A stretch of DNA of 64,000 nucleotides from positions 124,001-188,000 of the forward strand of contig CAWASE010000013.1 in the NCBI GenBank assembly GCA_963784675.1, given 5' to 3'. Below the pieces are notes generated by a model. The model worked only from the letters and a program-made list of their open reading frames with translations. It was not told where the DNA came from and searched no databases. Shown here one piece after another: positions 49,701 through 57,659 of this stretch (position 1 is the stretch's first letter; each line of letters starts with the position of its first letter). The DNA comes from SCTD01 sp963784675. Lineage in GTDB: Bacteria; Actinomycetota; Actinomycetes; Mycobacteriales; SCTD01. Position numbers and translations under genes: made by a program.

Positions 49701-50500
49701 ATGTAGACGATGTCGATGCGGTCCTCGACGTCCCACAGGTGGTCGATCGTCTTGGCGATCACTCCGCGCGCCACCATCGTCTTGCCGAGCCCGACCTCGT
49801 CGGCGACGAGGAAGCGTTTGGCTGGATCGGGGTCGAGCCAGAGGCGCTGGTGGACTCGCTCCACGGTGGTGCGCTGGAAGTCTTTGAGCCGCCTCAGCTC
49901 CTGCTCCACGTTCGGACGTTCGTCTTTGCGCTTGGGGGCAGCCTTCGGCTGCTTGCCCGTGGACGCCTCGACCCGACCCTCGAGGATGGCCCAGAAGTTG
50001 TGCGGGCGCACGGGCAGGGCTGCCAGGGCCTCAAGGACGGGGGCAACCTGTGCCGCCGTGCCCGTGACCTCGAGGGCGACGATGTCCTTCGCGACCATGC
50101 CCAGCGCCGGTAGGGCGGCGACGAGGCTCTCATAGCCGTAGCCCTTGGCCTTGCGCGCAGCGGTCAGGCCGTTGGGGCTGGAAGCAGTGGCGACAGACCT
50201 GGCCGTGGCCGTGGCCAGGGTGGGCAGTGCCTGCACGTGGGCCAGCGCTGCGTCGTGCTCGGGCGTCCCGGTGTCCAGCACGAATTCGTACACCCACGCC
50301 TGGCCGCTGGTGAGTCCCAACGCCTTGATGACGCTGACGCGCGTGTACCCCTTGGACTCCCACAGGTTGCGCAGGCCGTTGGCCCGCATCTGCACGTCGC
50401 GACTCACCCGGTCGCCGGCGTCGTACAAGGCGTCCTTCTCGGCCTTGATCTGCTTGAGGGTCTTGCGCGCCGGGACGTCGCGTTCGGGGGGTTGGTTCAC
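46733..50500 (-). CDS. SNF2-type superfamily 2 helicase with large inter-lobe insertion
   Basis: 1255 residues, intact. The first 180 hold two helix-turn-helix-like repeats (YTRVSVIKALGLTSGQ and a later YGYESLVAALPALGM). FLVADEVGLGKTMVARGVIA (about 230) is Walker A, LVILDEFQRFKDLL (about 455) is motif II as DEFQ, VLMLSATPYKMYTLP (about 490) motif III, and SVGQEGLDFHPYSHAIVHWN with DLEQREGRVHRFKGHAVRRN (about 1090-1130) motifs V and VI. About 550 residues separate the lobes. The GTG at 50500 overlaps the PLD gene stop (GTGA). It is likely the DNA- or RNA-translocating motor of a defence system with the two upstream genes. Confidence 0.9.
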   Translation of the reverse strand: MNQPPERDVPARKTLKQIKAEKDALYDAGDRVSRDVQMRANGLRNLWESKGYTRVSVIKALGLTSGQAWVYEFVLDTGTPEHDAALAHVQALPTLATATARSVATASSPNGLTAARKAKGYGYESLVAALPALGMVAKDIVALEVTGTAAQVAPVLEALAALPVRPHNFWAILEGRVEASTGKQPKAAPKRKDERPNVEQELRRLKDFQRTTVERVHQRLWLDPDPAKRFLVADEVGLGKTMVARGVIAKTIDHLWDVEDRIDIVYICSNGAIARQNLARLALDGYDMDDDSHADRLTMLPEALKGLKRNKVNFISFAPGTSFNVSESGGKQEERYLLQHMLAKTLGRRVLTQRGWIQLFRGMVSFETYQTRLGQYDDRRFDPDLARTFGDDVLTAIAYTGRQLIDELEETAVALRRVVADPPYDVSRHRYRLIGQLRSLIATAAVEALEPDLVILDEFQRFKDLLTPGTPGAQLAHAIFEQKTARVLMLSATPYKMYTLPDEPEGDDHYQDFHDTITFLAGAEQAEAVISGLAAMRGGMLSADPTAKQQARGARDEVERRLRSVMSRTERGRSSTDRDGMFSERPFGFELTPEDLLAYSSAQRVVSCLPGGRDIFEFWRSTPYVLNIMDNYQVKQKLDDALTKPTPELLSALGQASGLLDWQQIEKYGELDPGNAKMRGLVSDVLDRGAWRLLWLPPSLPYYEGGGAFADPELAGFTKRLVFSAWAVVPKAISLVVSYEAERRAVTTAGGRAAERDYSAERATGLLRFQTSAARAGSGPRETGMPALALLYPSTTLARLGDPLALARQAGTLPFGRAALMERVEKSVGEALEGLPQPVGDVDERWYWAAPFLLDARALGEVQDGFLDVMTSWGDDDDGETESQLARHVHLARTITADELGSRPDDLVEVLAQLAVAGPGVTALRALSRVCGGDPVLADGELRNAACTVSWALRALFNRPEALAVIRGADSGDRYWQAVLGYCLDGNLQSILDEYVHVLIDSEGLQDKDSEERSQRLSEILAEVLTLRTVTATVDEIRAGTSGATSDRHRMRTHFAVRFGRGQDVENQVQRESAVRDAYNSPFWPFVLASTSVGQEGLDFHPYSHAIVHWNLPGNPVDLEQREGRVHRFKGHAVRRNVALTHSAAALKAVDDPWAAVFDAAKADCGGANDLTPYWVYAPEGGSCIERYVPAAPLSREAARYRRLLRTMGAYRLVMGQPRQEDLLRYVGDDVEALEWLQIDLTPRVTEQLPDAGVH

Positions 50501-52317
50501 GCGTTCGCTCCCTGGCGAGCTGTGTGCGCGGTCCAGACCGCCTGCCACAGCGCGTCCCAGCCTTCGGGGAGCAGCTCGTTCCCGTTGGGCAACAAGACCA
50601 GGTCGTCGTAGAGGGCGCGGACGCGGTTCAGCGCGCTGCTGCCCTGGGCCATGGCGCGGATCAGGGGCTCAAACAGGACGATGTCCTGGCGGGAGCCGGA
50701 GGGAAGGTCGCCGAACATCCAGCCCTGCCCGCCGTCGGCCGCCGCGCCCGAGAGCAGGGTCGGGTCGCCGAGCAGAAAGGCGAGATAGCGCAGGACGTCG
50801 GCCTGATTCTGCAGGATGTCGCCGAGGGCATCCCTGCGTCGCTCTGGGGGGTCACCCACGAGATCTGCCGTGAGGACGCACGCGACGGTGCAACGCGTCG
50901 CGCCGCTCCCTGCGGTGGTGCTGACGACGTAGAACGGCGTGATCGCCGCGAGGCCGACCGGCCCCCATCGCAGCGCGTCGCGTCCGAGTCGCCGGGACCA
51001 GGTCGATCCGGGGATGCTGACCGGCCACACGGTCGTCGTTCCGGGCGAGGGCACGTCCGGGAGCGCAAGCTCGAGGGAGAAGGTGCCGTCGCCGGCGGCG
51101 CTCACCGTGGCGGCGATGACCCCCTGGGCGAGCTGTGCATGGAAGGCCTCGACCTCGCGGGTCATCTGTTCGTCGTCCGCGGCACCTGTTGCCTCTTCGG
51201 CCGGGGAGTACCGCTGGCACAGCCGGACGAGGCCGGGGGCCTCGTCCGTCCCTTCCCACAGCGCGGCGACCCCGACCTTGGCGGTGGGCCCGGTCAGGAC
51301 GACGTCGAACTCGATGTTGCGGGTCGTGCCCGCCTGGGTTGCGTTGGCGGAGCCCGTGACCACCGTCGTGAGCCTGGCGTCTTCGAACACGTACGTCTTC
51401 GCGTGCAGGCCTTCGGCCACCGGGCGCTCGAAAGCGGCGGGCTCCGGCTCATCGGCGTCGGCGTCGATCTCGATCTCTGCGGCGCGCTGCAAGACGTGGA
51501 CCTCCGCCTGGTCCAGAGCGGCCGCGCCCAGCCGGTCGGCCGTCCCCGGGCGGGTCAACAGAATCGTGGTCGTGCTCAGCGTCTGCAGCTGTCGTGCGGT
51601 CGCCACGTCGAGGAAGGGGGAGATGACGACGGCGCGACCACCGGTCGGCTGAGGGAACGGCTCTGACCACGTGAAGCCCAGCGGCAGCAGGGAGACGGAC
51701 GTGAAGTCAGGCGGGGCGGCGAAGCGCACTCCGGCCAGGGTGGCCTGGAGGTTGCTCAGATCCTGCGTGCGCTGAGGAGGCAGGGGGCGTACGCACAAGC
51801 CAGGCAGCTCGCGCAGGAACGTGACGAGCGGTCCGGCCGAGGCCGTCGCCGCGTCCATGCTGTCGGTCTGGTCCAGGACCAGCACGGTGTCCCAGGAGCG
51901 GTCGAAGGTCAGGTTGCGGCTCAGACACAGCAGACGGTGCCGAAGTCCGCCGTGACCGTCGCTGAAGCGCAGCGTCCAGGTCTTCGGGTGGAACAACCCC
52001 CTGGGGGAGCTGACCTCGTGGACGCAGTCCTCAGCGAAGGTCAGGATCCGCCGGTAGCTGCTCGGCACGGCAATCGCCCCTGCCTGCGTGAAGACGGTCG
52101 TCAGGTCGGCGTACCGGCGGACGGCCTCGAGCAGCTTGATCGGATCGACGGTGTCGAGGTCGCTGACGTCGTCGTCGTGGAGGGCGAAGGTCATCGGCGC
52201 GAGCAGCATGGCGGTCAGGTCCAGCGAGTACGTCGTCGCGACCGCGAGGTCGACCTGGAAGCCCAGAGGTGGGCGGAGGGCGTCGGACAGCAGCGTGCGG
52301 GTCTCTGGGCGCAGCAT
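50497..52317 (-). CDS. Phospholipase-D-like (HKD) domain protein
   Basis: 606 residues, intact. The first HKD-like half is PRGLFHPKTWTLRFSDG then LLCLSRNLTFDRSWDTVLVL (near 110-160). The second is GLHAKTYVFEDARLTTVVTG followed by SANATQAG (near 304-330), an HxK...GSxN motif. Between them lie an Asp/Glu-rich linker and GRAVVISPFLDVATARQLQT. Such PLD-fold proteins in helicase operons usually act as nucleases. The ATG at 52317 shares one base with the upstream stop (TGATG), and its own stop overlaps the helicase start, so the three genes are translated as a unit. Confidence 0.88.
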   Translation of the reverse strand: MLRPETRTLLSDALRPPLGFQVDLAVATTYSLDLTAMLLAPMTFALHDDDVSDLDTVDPIKLLEAVRRYADLTTVFTQAGAIAVPSSYRRILTFAEDCVHEVSSPRGLFHPKTWTLRFSDGHGGLRHRLLCLSRNLTFDRSWDTVLVLDQTDSMDAATASAGPLVTFLRELPGLCVRPLPPQRTQDLSNLQATLAGVRFAAPPDFTSVSLLPLGFTWSEPFPQPTGGRAVVISPFLDVATARQLQTLSTTTILLTRPGTADRLGAAALDQAEVHVLQRAAEIEIDADADEPEPAAFERPVAEGLHAKTYVFEDARLTTVVTGSANATQAGTTRNIEFDVVLTGPTAKVGVAALWEGTDEAPGLVRLCQRYSPAEEATGAADDEQMTREVEAFHAQLAQGVIAATVSAAGDGTFSLELALPDVPSPGTTTVWPVSIPGSTWSRRLGRDALRWGPVGLAAITPFYVVSTTAGSGATRCTVACVLTADLVGDPPERRRDALGDILQNQADVLRYLAFLLGDPTLLSGAAADGGQGWMFGDLPSGSRQDIVLFEPLIRAMAQGSSALNRVRALYDDLVLLPNGNELLPEGWDALWQAVWTAHTARQGANA

Positions 52318-53519
52318 CAGGCTGCCTCGTCCTGAGGGCTCTGGATGTCGCGGATGAGCCTGGCTGCGACAAGCCACCGATAGTCCAGTCGGACCAAGCC
52401 GGATCCGCCGGTCCAGCTCGTCAGCGCATCGGCGTTGACGAGGCGGGCTCGGCCCCCCTTGAGGGCGATCTCGCGGTCCCGGATCAGGGTGTGGGTCTCG
52501 GGCAGCTGGCACGCCTTCGCACCGTGCTGCTCAACCTGCCTGACCCAAGCGTTGAGAAACGTCTGCGTCGGTCCTGCCACGGTCTTGCCGCCGTCCCGGA
52601 CGAGCGCCCACAGATCAGGAGCGCTCCAGCCCAGGAGCGGGTCGGTGCGCGTGAGCTCCTCGTGCCAGGCCTCGATCTGTGCGTCGTAGGTCTGGAGCAG
52701 CTCTTCGTCCTGTCTCGCGGTGGCGAGCATCCGGTTGTAGGCCAGGGCCGCGCCGTGTACGACGGTGTGGAAGCGGCGCCCGGCGTCCAGCATCGTCTGG
52801 ATCCGATCCGGGAAACTGCTCAGGGCCGTCTGCTCCCACGCGTAGCCGCCCTCCGGCGGCACGCCATGCTCGAGCAACCACGCGGTGAGGCTGCCGCTCG
52901 TCGTCTTGCGGATCTGCTCGGACAGGAAGTCCGCCTCCCGGGTCGTGAGCGTCAACGTCGTGGCGTCCAGCAGGCCCTCGGGAGCCGGCGGCAGGTCCGG
53001 GTGCAGCGAGCGAGGCGCGGCGTCGCGCTCTGCGCCCGGATCGTCGGGCATCTCGGTCAGGCTCAGGCGCCGCCGAGCACCGATGTCGGTTCGGAGCAGC
53101 CCCTCGATCGTCAGCTGGGGGTCGCGGACGCCGAAGTGACCCAGAGCCGCCCAGTAAGCAGTGCTGGGCATCCGCTTCAGCTTCTCTTTGGCCTGCCGGC
53201 CGATGACCCCGTCAGTCTCGCCCCCGTTGAGCAAGCTGTGGATGAGCCGCCCTTCCAGCTGGCGAAGGTGGATCAAGCCGGCCGCGGGGTCCTTGCTCGT
53301 CACGCAGACGTCTCGGAGGAGCCAGGGGATCATCACCAGGTAGCGCGCCCGCGTCAGCAGCACCGACGTGCCGGGAAACAGGCTGTCGGCAAAGAAGTCA
53401 CGGACCGAGCCGATCCCCAGCTCATCGACCGTCCCCTCATCCTTGAAGAGCTCGACGACGGAGAGCATCGCCTTGCGCTGAGCATCGTCCTGATCCAGCC
53501 AGCCGAACGTCGAAGCCAT
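52317..53519 (-). CDS. DUF6361-like protein
   Basis: 400 residues, intact. STFGWLDQDDAQRKAMLSVV, GIGSVRDFFADSLFPGTSVL and TRARYLVMIPWLLRDVCV are the N-terminal block I associate with DUF6361. RMPSTAYWAALGHFGVRDPQ and a helical middle follow, ending in VRLDYRWLVAARLIRDIQS. The family function is not defined; members are found beside PLD and helicase genes. The ATG at 53519 has GGGAGG upstream. It is the first gene of the three-gene operon and is divergent from the Fic gene. It may be the recognition or adaptor part of the system, which is inference. Confidence 0.75.
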   Translation of the reverse strand: MASTFGWLDQDDAQRKAMLSVVELFKDEGTVDELGIGSVRDFFADSLFPGTSVLLTRARYLVMIPWLLRDVCVTSKDPAAGLIHLRQLEGRLIHSLLNGGETDGVIGRQAKEKLKRMPSTAYWAALGHFGVRDPQLTIEGLLRTDIGARRRLSLTEMPDDPGAERDAAPRSLHPDLPPAPEGLLDATTLTLTTREADFLSEQIRKTTSGSLTAWLLEHGVPPEGGYAWEQTALSSFPDRIQTMLDAGRRFHTVVHGAALAYNRMLATARQDEELLQTYDAQIEAWHEELTRTDPLLGWSAPDLWALVRDGGKTVAGPTQTFLNAWVRQVEQHGAKACQLPETHTLIRDREIALKGGRARLVNADALTSWTGGSGLVRLDYRWLVAARLIRDIQSPQDEAA

Positions 53520-53652
53520 CGGAGCGGGTCCCCTCCCGAGATCCGGAGTCTGCACCGCAACTGTGACATTCCGCGGGCGAGCGCCGTCGACACATGTTAT
53601 GTTTCAGCGGAATTCTTAACGTGACCGTCTCGCGAGTTGAGGTAGTTGACAC
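53520..53652. promoter_or_regulatory. Divergent promoter region of the defence operon and the Fic gene
   Basis: AT-rich stretch with TGTTATGTTTC and GGAATTCTTAAC near 53595-53620. GACACATG occurs at 53589-53596 and 53648-53655, the second copy covering the Fic start codon, which could allow one protein to control both directions. Confidence 0.4.
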
Positions 53653-54732
53653 ATGACCTGGAGCCCCGAGGTCCCGTTCAACGACCTGCCCCCGCTTCCA
53701 CCAGCCCTCGAGCTCGAGCCCAAGCCTGTCCTCAAGGCCACTGTCCAGGCCCGCACAGCGCTGGCGACTCTCGCTCAGGCCAGCTTCTTGCTGCCGGACC
53801 CCCGCGTCCTGGTGCACGCTGTCACGCTGCTGGAGGCGCAGGCCAGCTCTGAGATCGAGAACATCGTCACCACGGCTGACGAGCTGTTCAAGCACGTCGA
53901 CTCCGGCGGAGGGGACCACACCACCAAGGAGGCCCTGCGGTACCGGAGCGCACTGTTCGCCGGTGTCGAGGCGATCCAGAGCCGGCCTCTCACCGCCGCC
54001 ACGGCGGTCCGCATCTGCTCCGAGCTGCAGGGTCGGGCGATGCTGCTGCGCGCCGTCCCTGGCACCAGGATCGCGAACCCGATCACCCGGGAGGTCGTGT
54101 ACGCGCCCCCAGAGGGCAGCGACGTCATCCGCGACAAGCTCGCGGCGTGGGAGCGGTTCGTCCATGCTGAGGACGATCTCGATCCGTTGGTCCGCATGGC
54201 GCTGGCTCACTACCAGTTCGAGGCCATCCACCCGTTCCACGACGGGAACGGCCGGACCGGCCGGGTCCTCAACATCCTGATGCTGATCGAGGCGGGCCTG
54301 CTGGCTGACCCCATCCTCTATCTCTCGCGCGCCATCATCGCTCGCGAGAACGACTACTACCGGCTCCTGCGAGCGGTCACCGCCGAAGGGGCCTGGATCG
54401 ACTGGATCCTCTACATGCTCGAAGCCGTCCGCGAGGCCGCGACCTCCACGACGCGCAAGATCGGAGCTATCCGCACCTGTCAGCTCGACATAGCCGAGCA
54501 GGCGCGCGCGGCCACACCCGGAGGGCGCGACGCTCAGTTCCTGGAGGTTCTGTTCGAGCAGCCCTACTGCCGGATCGGCACCGTCGTCGACCGCTGCCAC
54601 GTCTCGCGTCAGACCGCGTCGTCGTGGCTGCACGCGCTGGCCGACAAGGGGCTTCTCAGCGACGTGAAGTTCGGCAGAGACCTCCTGTTCCTCAATCGGG
54701 AGTTCCTGGACGTCCTGACACGCTCAGAGTGA
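53653..54732 (+). CDS. Fic-family AMP-transferase-type protein with C-terminal winged helix
   Basis: 359 residues, intact. The Fic motif HPFHDGNGRTGR (about 193-204) is complete. An N-terminal helix carries SSEIEN (about 65-70), matching the S/TxxxE(G/N) inhibitory motif of class II Fic proteins, whose glutamate blocks ATP. VVYAPPEGSDVIRDKLAAWE is the flap region. The C-terminal part (VLFEQPYCRIGTVVDRCHVS, RQTASSWLHALADKGLLSDV) is a winged helix-turn-helix. It probably modifies a protein with AMP or another nucleotide. Its place opposite a defence operon suggests regulation or a toxin-like role, though such Fic proteins also occur alone. Confidence 0.92.
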   Translation: MTWSPEVPFNDLPPLPPALELEPKPVLKATVQARTALATLAQASFLLPDPRVLVHAVTLLEAQASSEIENIVTTADELFKHVDSGGGDHTTKEALRYRSALFAGVEAIQSRPLTAATAVRICSELQGRAMLLRAVPGTRIANPITREVVYAPPEGSDVIRDKLAAWERFVHAEDDLDPLVRMALAHYQFEAIHPFHDGNGRTGRVLNILMLIEAGLLADPILYLSRAIIARENDYYRLLRAVTAEGAWIDWILYMLEAVREAATSTTRKIGAIRTCQLDIAEQARAATPGGRDAQFLEVLFEQPYCRIGTVVDRCHVSRQTASSWLHALADKGLLSDVKFGRDLLFLNREFLDVLTRSE

Positions 54733-55113
54733 GCGAGGGGTCTCCAGCGGGCGGACGTGCTGATCGCCGGTTGGGGGGTCGGGCGCTTCAGCCGGGAGGC
54801 ACGGTCTCACCTCGAGGACCAGCTCCGCTGGCTGGTGACCGCCGCCGAGCTCGCGGGCCACGACAGCGCTTACCAGGTGGGTGATCCCCCTCGTCATCCT
54901 TCTCGGTGGAGGCAGTTCACGTCGCCGGTGCACGGGAGGTTCGGTGGAGAGACGTTCCAAGAGCGGCTGGCGAACAGCCTTCAGCGACGAGCGCTCGATG
55001 GCTCTCCGCTCGAGCACGAGCCCCACCGACCAGCAGGTCAGACCGACCTCGCAGGGCAGAAGACATCCTCGCGCGCGGAGCAAGCCTGAACTCACGTGCC
55101 GGCTCGACGCGGC
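54733..55113. other. Region without a confident gene
   Basis: About 380 bases. A 110-residue open frame runs from a GTG at 54757 to 55089 but is basic, lacks a Shine-Dalgarno site and shows no family resemblance, so I leave it unassigned. Confidence 0.35.
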
Positions 55114-56232
55114 TCAGGCGGCGAGCTCGGCCTCGGTAGCGGGGACCCACGCGCGACGACGAGCCTGGCGCTGCTCCGGTATCGACGGAACCGCCTGGTG
55201 CACGGGCGCCGGACGCGCCGGCCGCGCCGGGCGCACGGCCCACACGGCCAGCACGGTCACTCCGACCGGCACCTCCAGCCCGAGCACGAACAGGCGCGGC
55301 AGCAAGATGCCGGCCGCGGCCAGCTGCGGGGGAACGCCGAGCGCGACGAGGACGGCGATCGCCCCCACCTCGGCCACGCCGACGCCCGCGGGCAGGAAGA
55401 CCAGCAGCGTGGCGGTCCGCTCCACCGCCAGCGCGGCCACGACCGCGGCCAGGGCAGGTCGCGCGCCCACGGCGTACAGGCTTGCGCCCAGTACCGAGAC
55501 CTGCACCAGCAGCTGGACGAGCGTCGTGACGCTCAGCCGCGCGCCCTGGGTGCGGAGTAGTCCCAGCGCGGTGCCACGAGCGGTGCGTACCCGGTCGCCC
55601 GCCTGCGAGCCGGACGGCAGCCCCCGCCAGGAACGCAGCCGGTTCGCCGCTCCGACGAGCATCAGGTCAGCGCGGCGCGCCGCCCGTTCGTGGGCGAGCG
55701 AACCCACGATCAGCAGCAACCCGACAGCGGTCGCGGCGAGCGCAGGAAGCGGTCCGAGCGGCAGCCCTGCGCCCAGCAGCAGCGCGACGGCGAGAAGCGG
55801 GAGCACCAGCTTGCCGACCAGCGCGCACAGCTGCAGGACCAGCACGTAGCCCGCGAAGCCGTCGGCGCCCACACCCCAGGCGCGCACCCGGCGCCAGAGC
55901 ACCCCGACCCCGAGCGCACCCCCCATCGGGGCGAGCGTCGAGAGCGCGCACCCGCTGGTGTTGAGCATGAGCGCGCGCGGCAGCGTCAGTGCAGGCAGCG
56001 CCGCTCGCTGGGCGACGGTCTGGACCCAGTGACCGAACAGCCAGAGGGTTGCCGCAACCACGACGAGGCCGTGGTGGGCAGCGCCCAGGGCAGCTCCGAT
56101 CTCCGGCCAGCTCGTCCCTGCGGCCCGCGGGAGCCATCCCCCCAGGACCGCAGCCGTGAGTCCGAGCGCGAGGACCGGCCGGACGGCTGCAGGCACACGG
56201 GGACGGCGGGCGCTGAGAGAGCGGGACGGCAT
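55114..56232 (-). CDS. UPF0104/lysylphosphatidylglycerol-synthase-TM-like flippase domain membrane protein
   Basis: 372 residues with about eight to ten hydrophobic segments. The conserved features are LPRALMLNTSGCALSTLAPM, then GGALGVGVLWRRVRAWGVGA (substrate-channel loop), and AVERTATLLVFLPAGVGVAE, the ExxG-type motif typical of UPF0104 flippase-like proteins related to the N-terminal part of MprF. The C-terminus is Pro/Arg-rich. The ATG is at 56232. Likely a lipid or polyprenol-linked sugar flippase in the cytoplasmic membrane; its substrate is unknown. Confidence 0.85.
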   Translation of the reverse strand: MPSRSLSARRPRVPAAVRPVLALGLTAAVLGGWLPRAAGTSWPEIGAALGAAHHGLVVVAATLWLFGHWVQTVAQRAALPALTLPRALMLNTSGCALSTLAPMGGALGVGVLWRRVRAWGVGADGFAGYVLVLQLCALVGKLVLPLLAVALLLGAGLPLGPLPALAATAVGLLLIVGSLAHERAARRADLMLVGAANRLRSWRGLPSGSQAGDRVRTARGTALGLLRTQGARLSVTTLVQLLVQVSVLGASLYAVGARPALAAVVAALAVERTATLLVFLPAGVGVAEVGAIAVLVALGVPPQLAAAGILLPRLFVLGLEVPVGVTVLAVWAVRPARPARPAPVHQAVPSIPEQRQARRRAWVPATEAELAA

Positions 56233-56383
56233 CGGCGCCTCTCGCGTCGCGGTGGCGCGCCCGGGTCGGCGCGGTGGTCACCGTCGACATCGGGCGTTGT
56301 GGAGCAGACCCTGAGGTCTTTGCCGATGACGATCACGTCGGGCGTCGACGACAGCCTCAGCGGCGCGCTGGACGTCGCCGGTG

Positions 56384-57592
56384 TCAGGTCAGTCGGTCCG
56401 GAGGATCGGCGACGCCGTCCGAGCCGTCGGGTGCAGCGGAGAGGGGAAGCGGCAGCTGACCGGCCACGGCGGGTGCGAGGTCGGCGTCAGGGTCGGTCGT
56501 CACCTCGTCGTCGGAGCCGTCAGGGACGAGCAGCTGGCTCCGCACGTAACGGGCGACGTCCGCAGCCACCGCGACGGTCGGCACCGCCAGGAAGGCGCCG
56601 ACGATCCCGAACAGCGTGCTGCCGGCAGCGATGGACAACAGCACGACGGCGGGGGTCAGGCGCAGCGTGCGGCCCATCAGCACCGGTTGCAGCACATGGC
56701 CCTCGACCTGCTGGACGGCGAGCACGAGCACGACGACCGCCAGCGCCGTGCCCGGTCCGTTGGCGACCAGTGCGACGAGCGCGGCCAGGGCGCCGGCCAC
56801 GACCGCACCCACGATCGGGATGAACGCCGACAACGCCGTGAGGACTCCCAGCACGAGCGCCAGCGGCACGCCGAGCAGCAGCAGCCCGATCCCGATCAGC
56901 ACCCCGTCGACCGCGCCGATCAGCGCCTGCGCACGGATGAAGCCGCCGAGGGTGCCCCAGACCGTCCGGCCGACGACGGTGACGTGCTCGCCCGGACGGC
57001 CGAAGAAGCGCACCGCCCAGGGCAGGAACCGGTCGCCGTCGGTGAGCAGGTAGACGGTCAGGACGAGCGTGAGGACGAGGGTCACCGCGACGCCACCGAG
57101 CACGCCCAGCCCGGTCTGCGCGAGGGACACCACTTCGCCGGCGTGGGCGCGGAGGCTCTCCGAGACTTGCGTCACGGCGTTGTCGACGGCCACCGGGTCG
57201 ATCGCGAAGGGAGTGTCGCGGAGCAGGTCGGGCAGCTTCTGGATCCCCCCGCGGGCGCCCTCGAGCAGGTCCGGGAACTGTCGGCGCACCGACGGCAGGA
57301 CGATCGCCGCGACCGCCGCCAGCCCGCCGAGCAGCAGCAGCAGCGACAGCACCGCCGCGATCGCGTCGGGCACACGCCGCCGTCGCAGCCAGGCGGCGAC
57401 CGGCCAGAGCACCGTCGACACCAGCACGGCCAGGATCAGCGGGAGCAGCGTCTCCCAGAGGTGCCCGATCGCCACGGTGACCACGGCCAGCAGGCCCAGG
57501 ATCAGCAGCGTCCAGCCGCTGAGCGCCCCGCTGCGGCGGACGGCACCGGACCAGTCGACCCGGCTGCGCGTCAGGTCCGAAGGTGTCGACAT
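56384..57592 (-). CDS. AI-2E family transporter-like permease
   Basis: 402 residues with about eight transmembrane helices. LLILGLLAVVTVAIGHLWET and LLPLILAVLVSTVLWPVAAW at the start, GGVAVTLVLTLVLTVYLLTD, VWGTLGGFIRAQALIGAVDG and LIGIGLLLLGVPLALVLGVL, then FIPIVGAVVAGALAALVAL, form the conserved course of the PerM/AI-2E exporter family. The last 45 residues are acidic and cytoplasmic. The ATG at 57592 follows GAGGAG. Members export small solutes or act as Na+/H+ antiporters. It is encoded downstream of BluB-CobT on the same strand with 67 bases between. Confidence 0.9.
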   Translation of the reverse strand: MSTPSDLTRSRVDWSGAVRRSGALSGWTLLILGLLAVVTVAIGHLWETLLPLILAVLVSTVLWPVAAWLRRRRVPDAIAAVLSLLLLLGGLAAVAAIVLPSVRRQFPDLLEGARGGIQKLPDLLRDTPFAIDPVAVDNAVTQVSESLRAHAGEVVSLAQTGLGVLGGVAVTLVLTLVLTVYLLTDGDRFLPWAVRFFGRPGEHVTVVGRTVWGTLGGFIRAQALIGAVDGVLIGIGLLLLGVPLALVLGVLTALSAFIPIVGAVVAGALAALVALVANGPGTALAVVVLVLAVQQVEGHVLQPVLMGRTLRLTPAVVLLSIAAGSTLFGIVGAFLAVPTVAVAADVARYVRSQLLVPDGSDDEVTTDPDADLAPAVAGQLPLPLSAAPDGSDGVADPPDRLT

Positions 57593-57659
57593 CTGGCTCC
57601 TCGAGAACGACGGGTCGCGGACGCTACCGGGAACCACCCCCTGCGACCGACGCCCGGTG

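Noticed and set aside
48959..50113. 384-codon plus-strand frame opposite the helicase gene
   Set aside because: No recognisable domain, and it lies inside the helicase motifs on the other strand.
46733..53519. Calling the operon canonical DISARM
   Set aside because: A helicase and a PLD protein are present, but no DUF1998 protein or methyltransferase was seen, and DUF6361-like is not a DISARM core gene.
54757..55089. 110-residue open frame after the Fic gene
   Set aside because: No ribosome-binding site and no family resemblance; composition looks non-coding.
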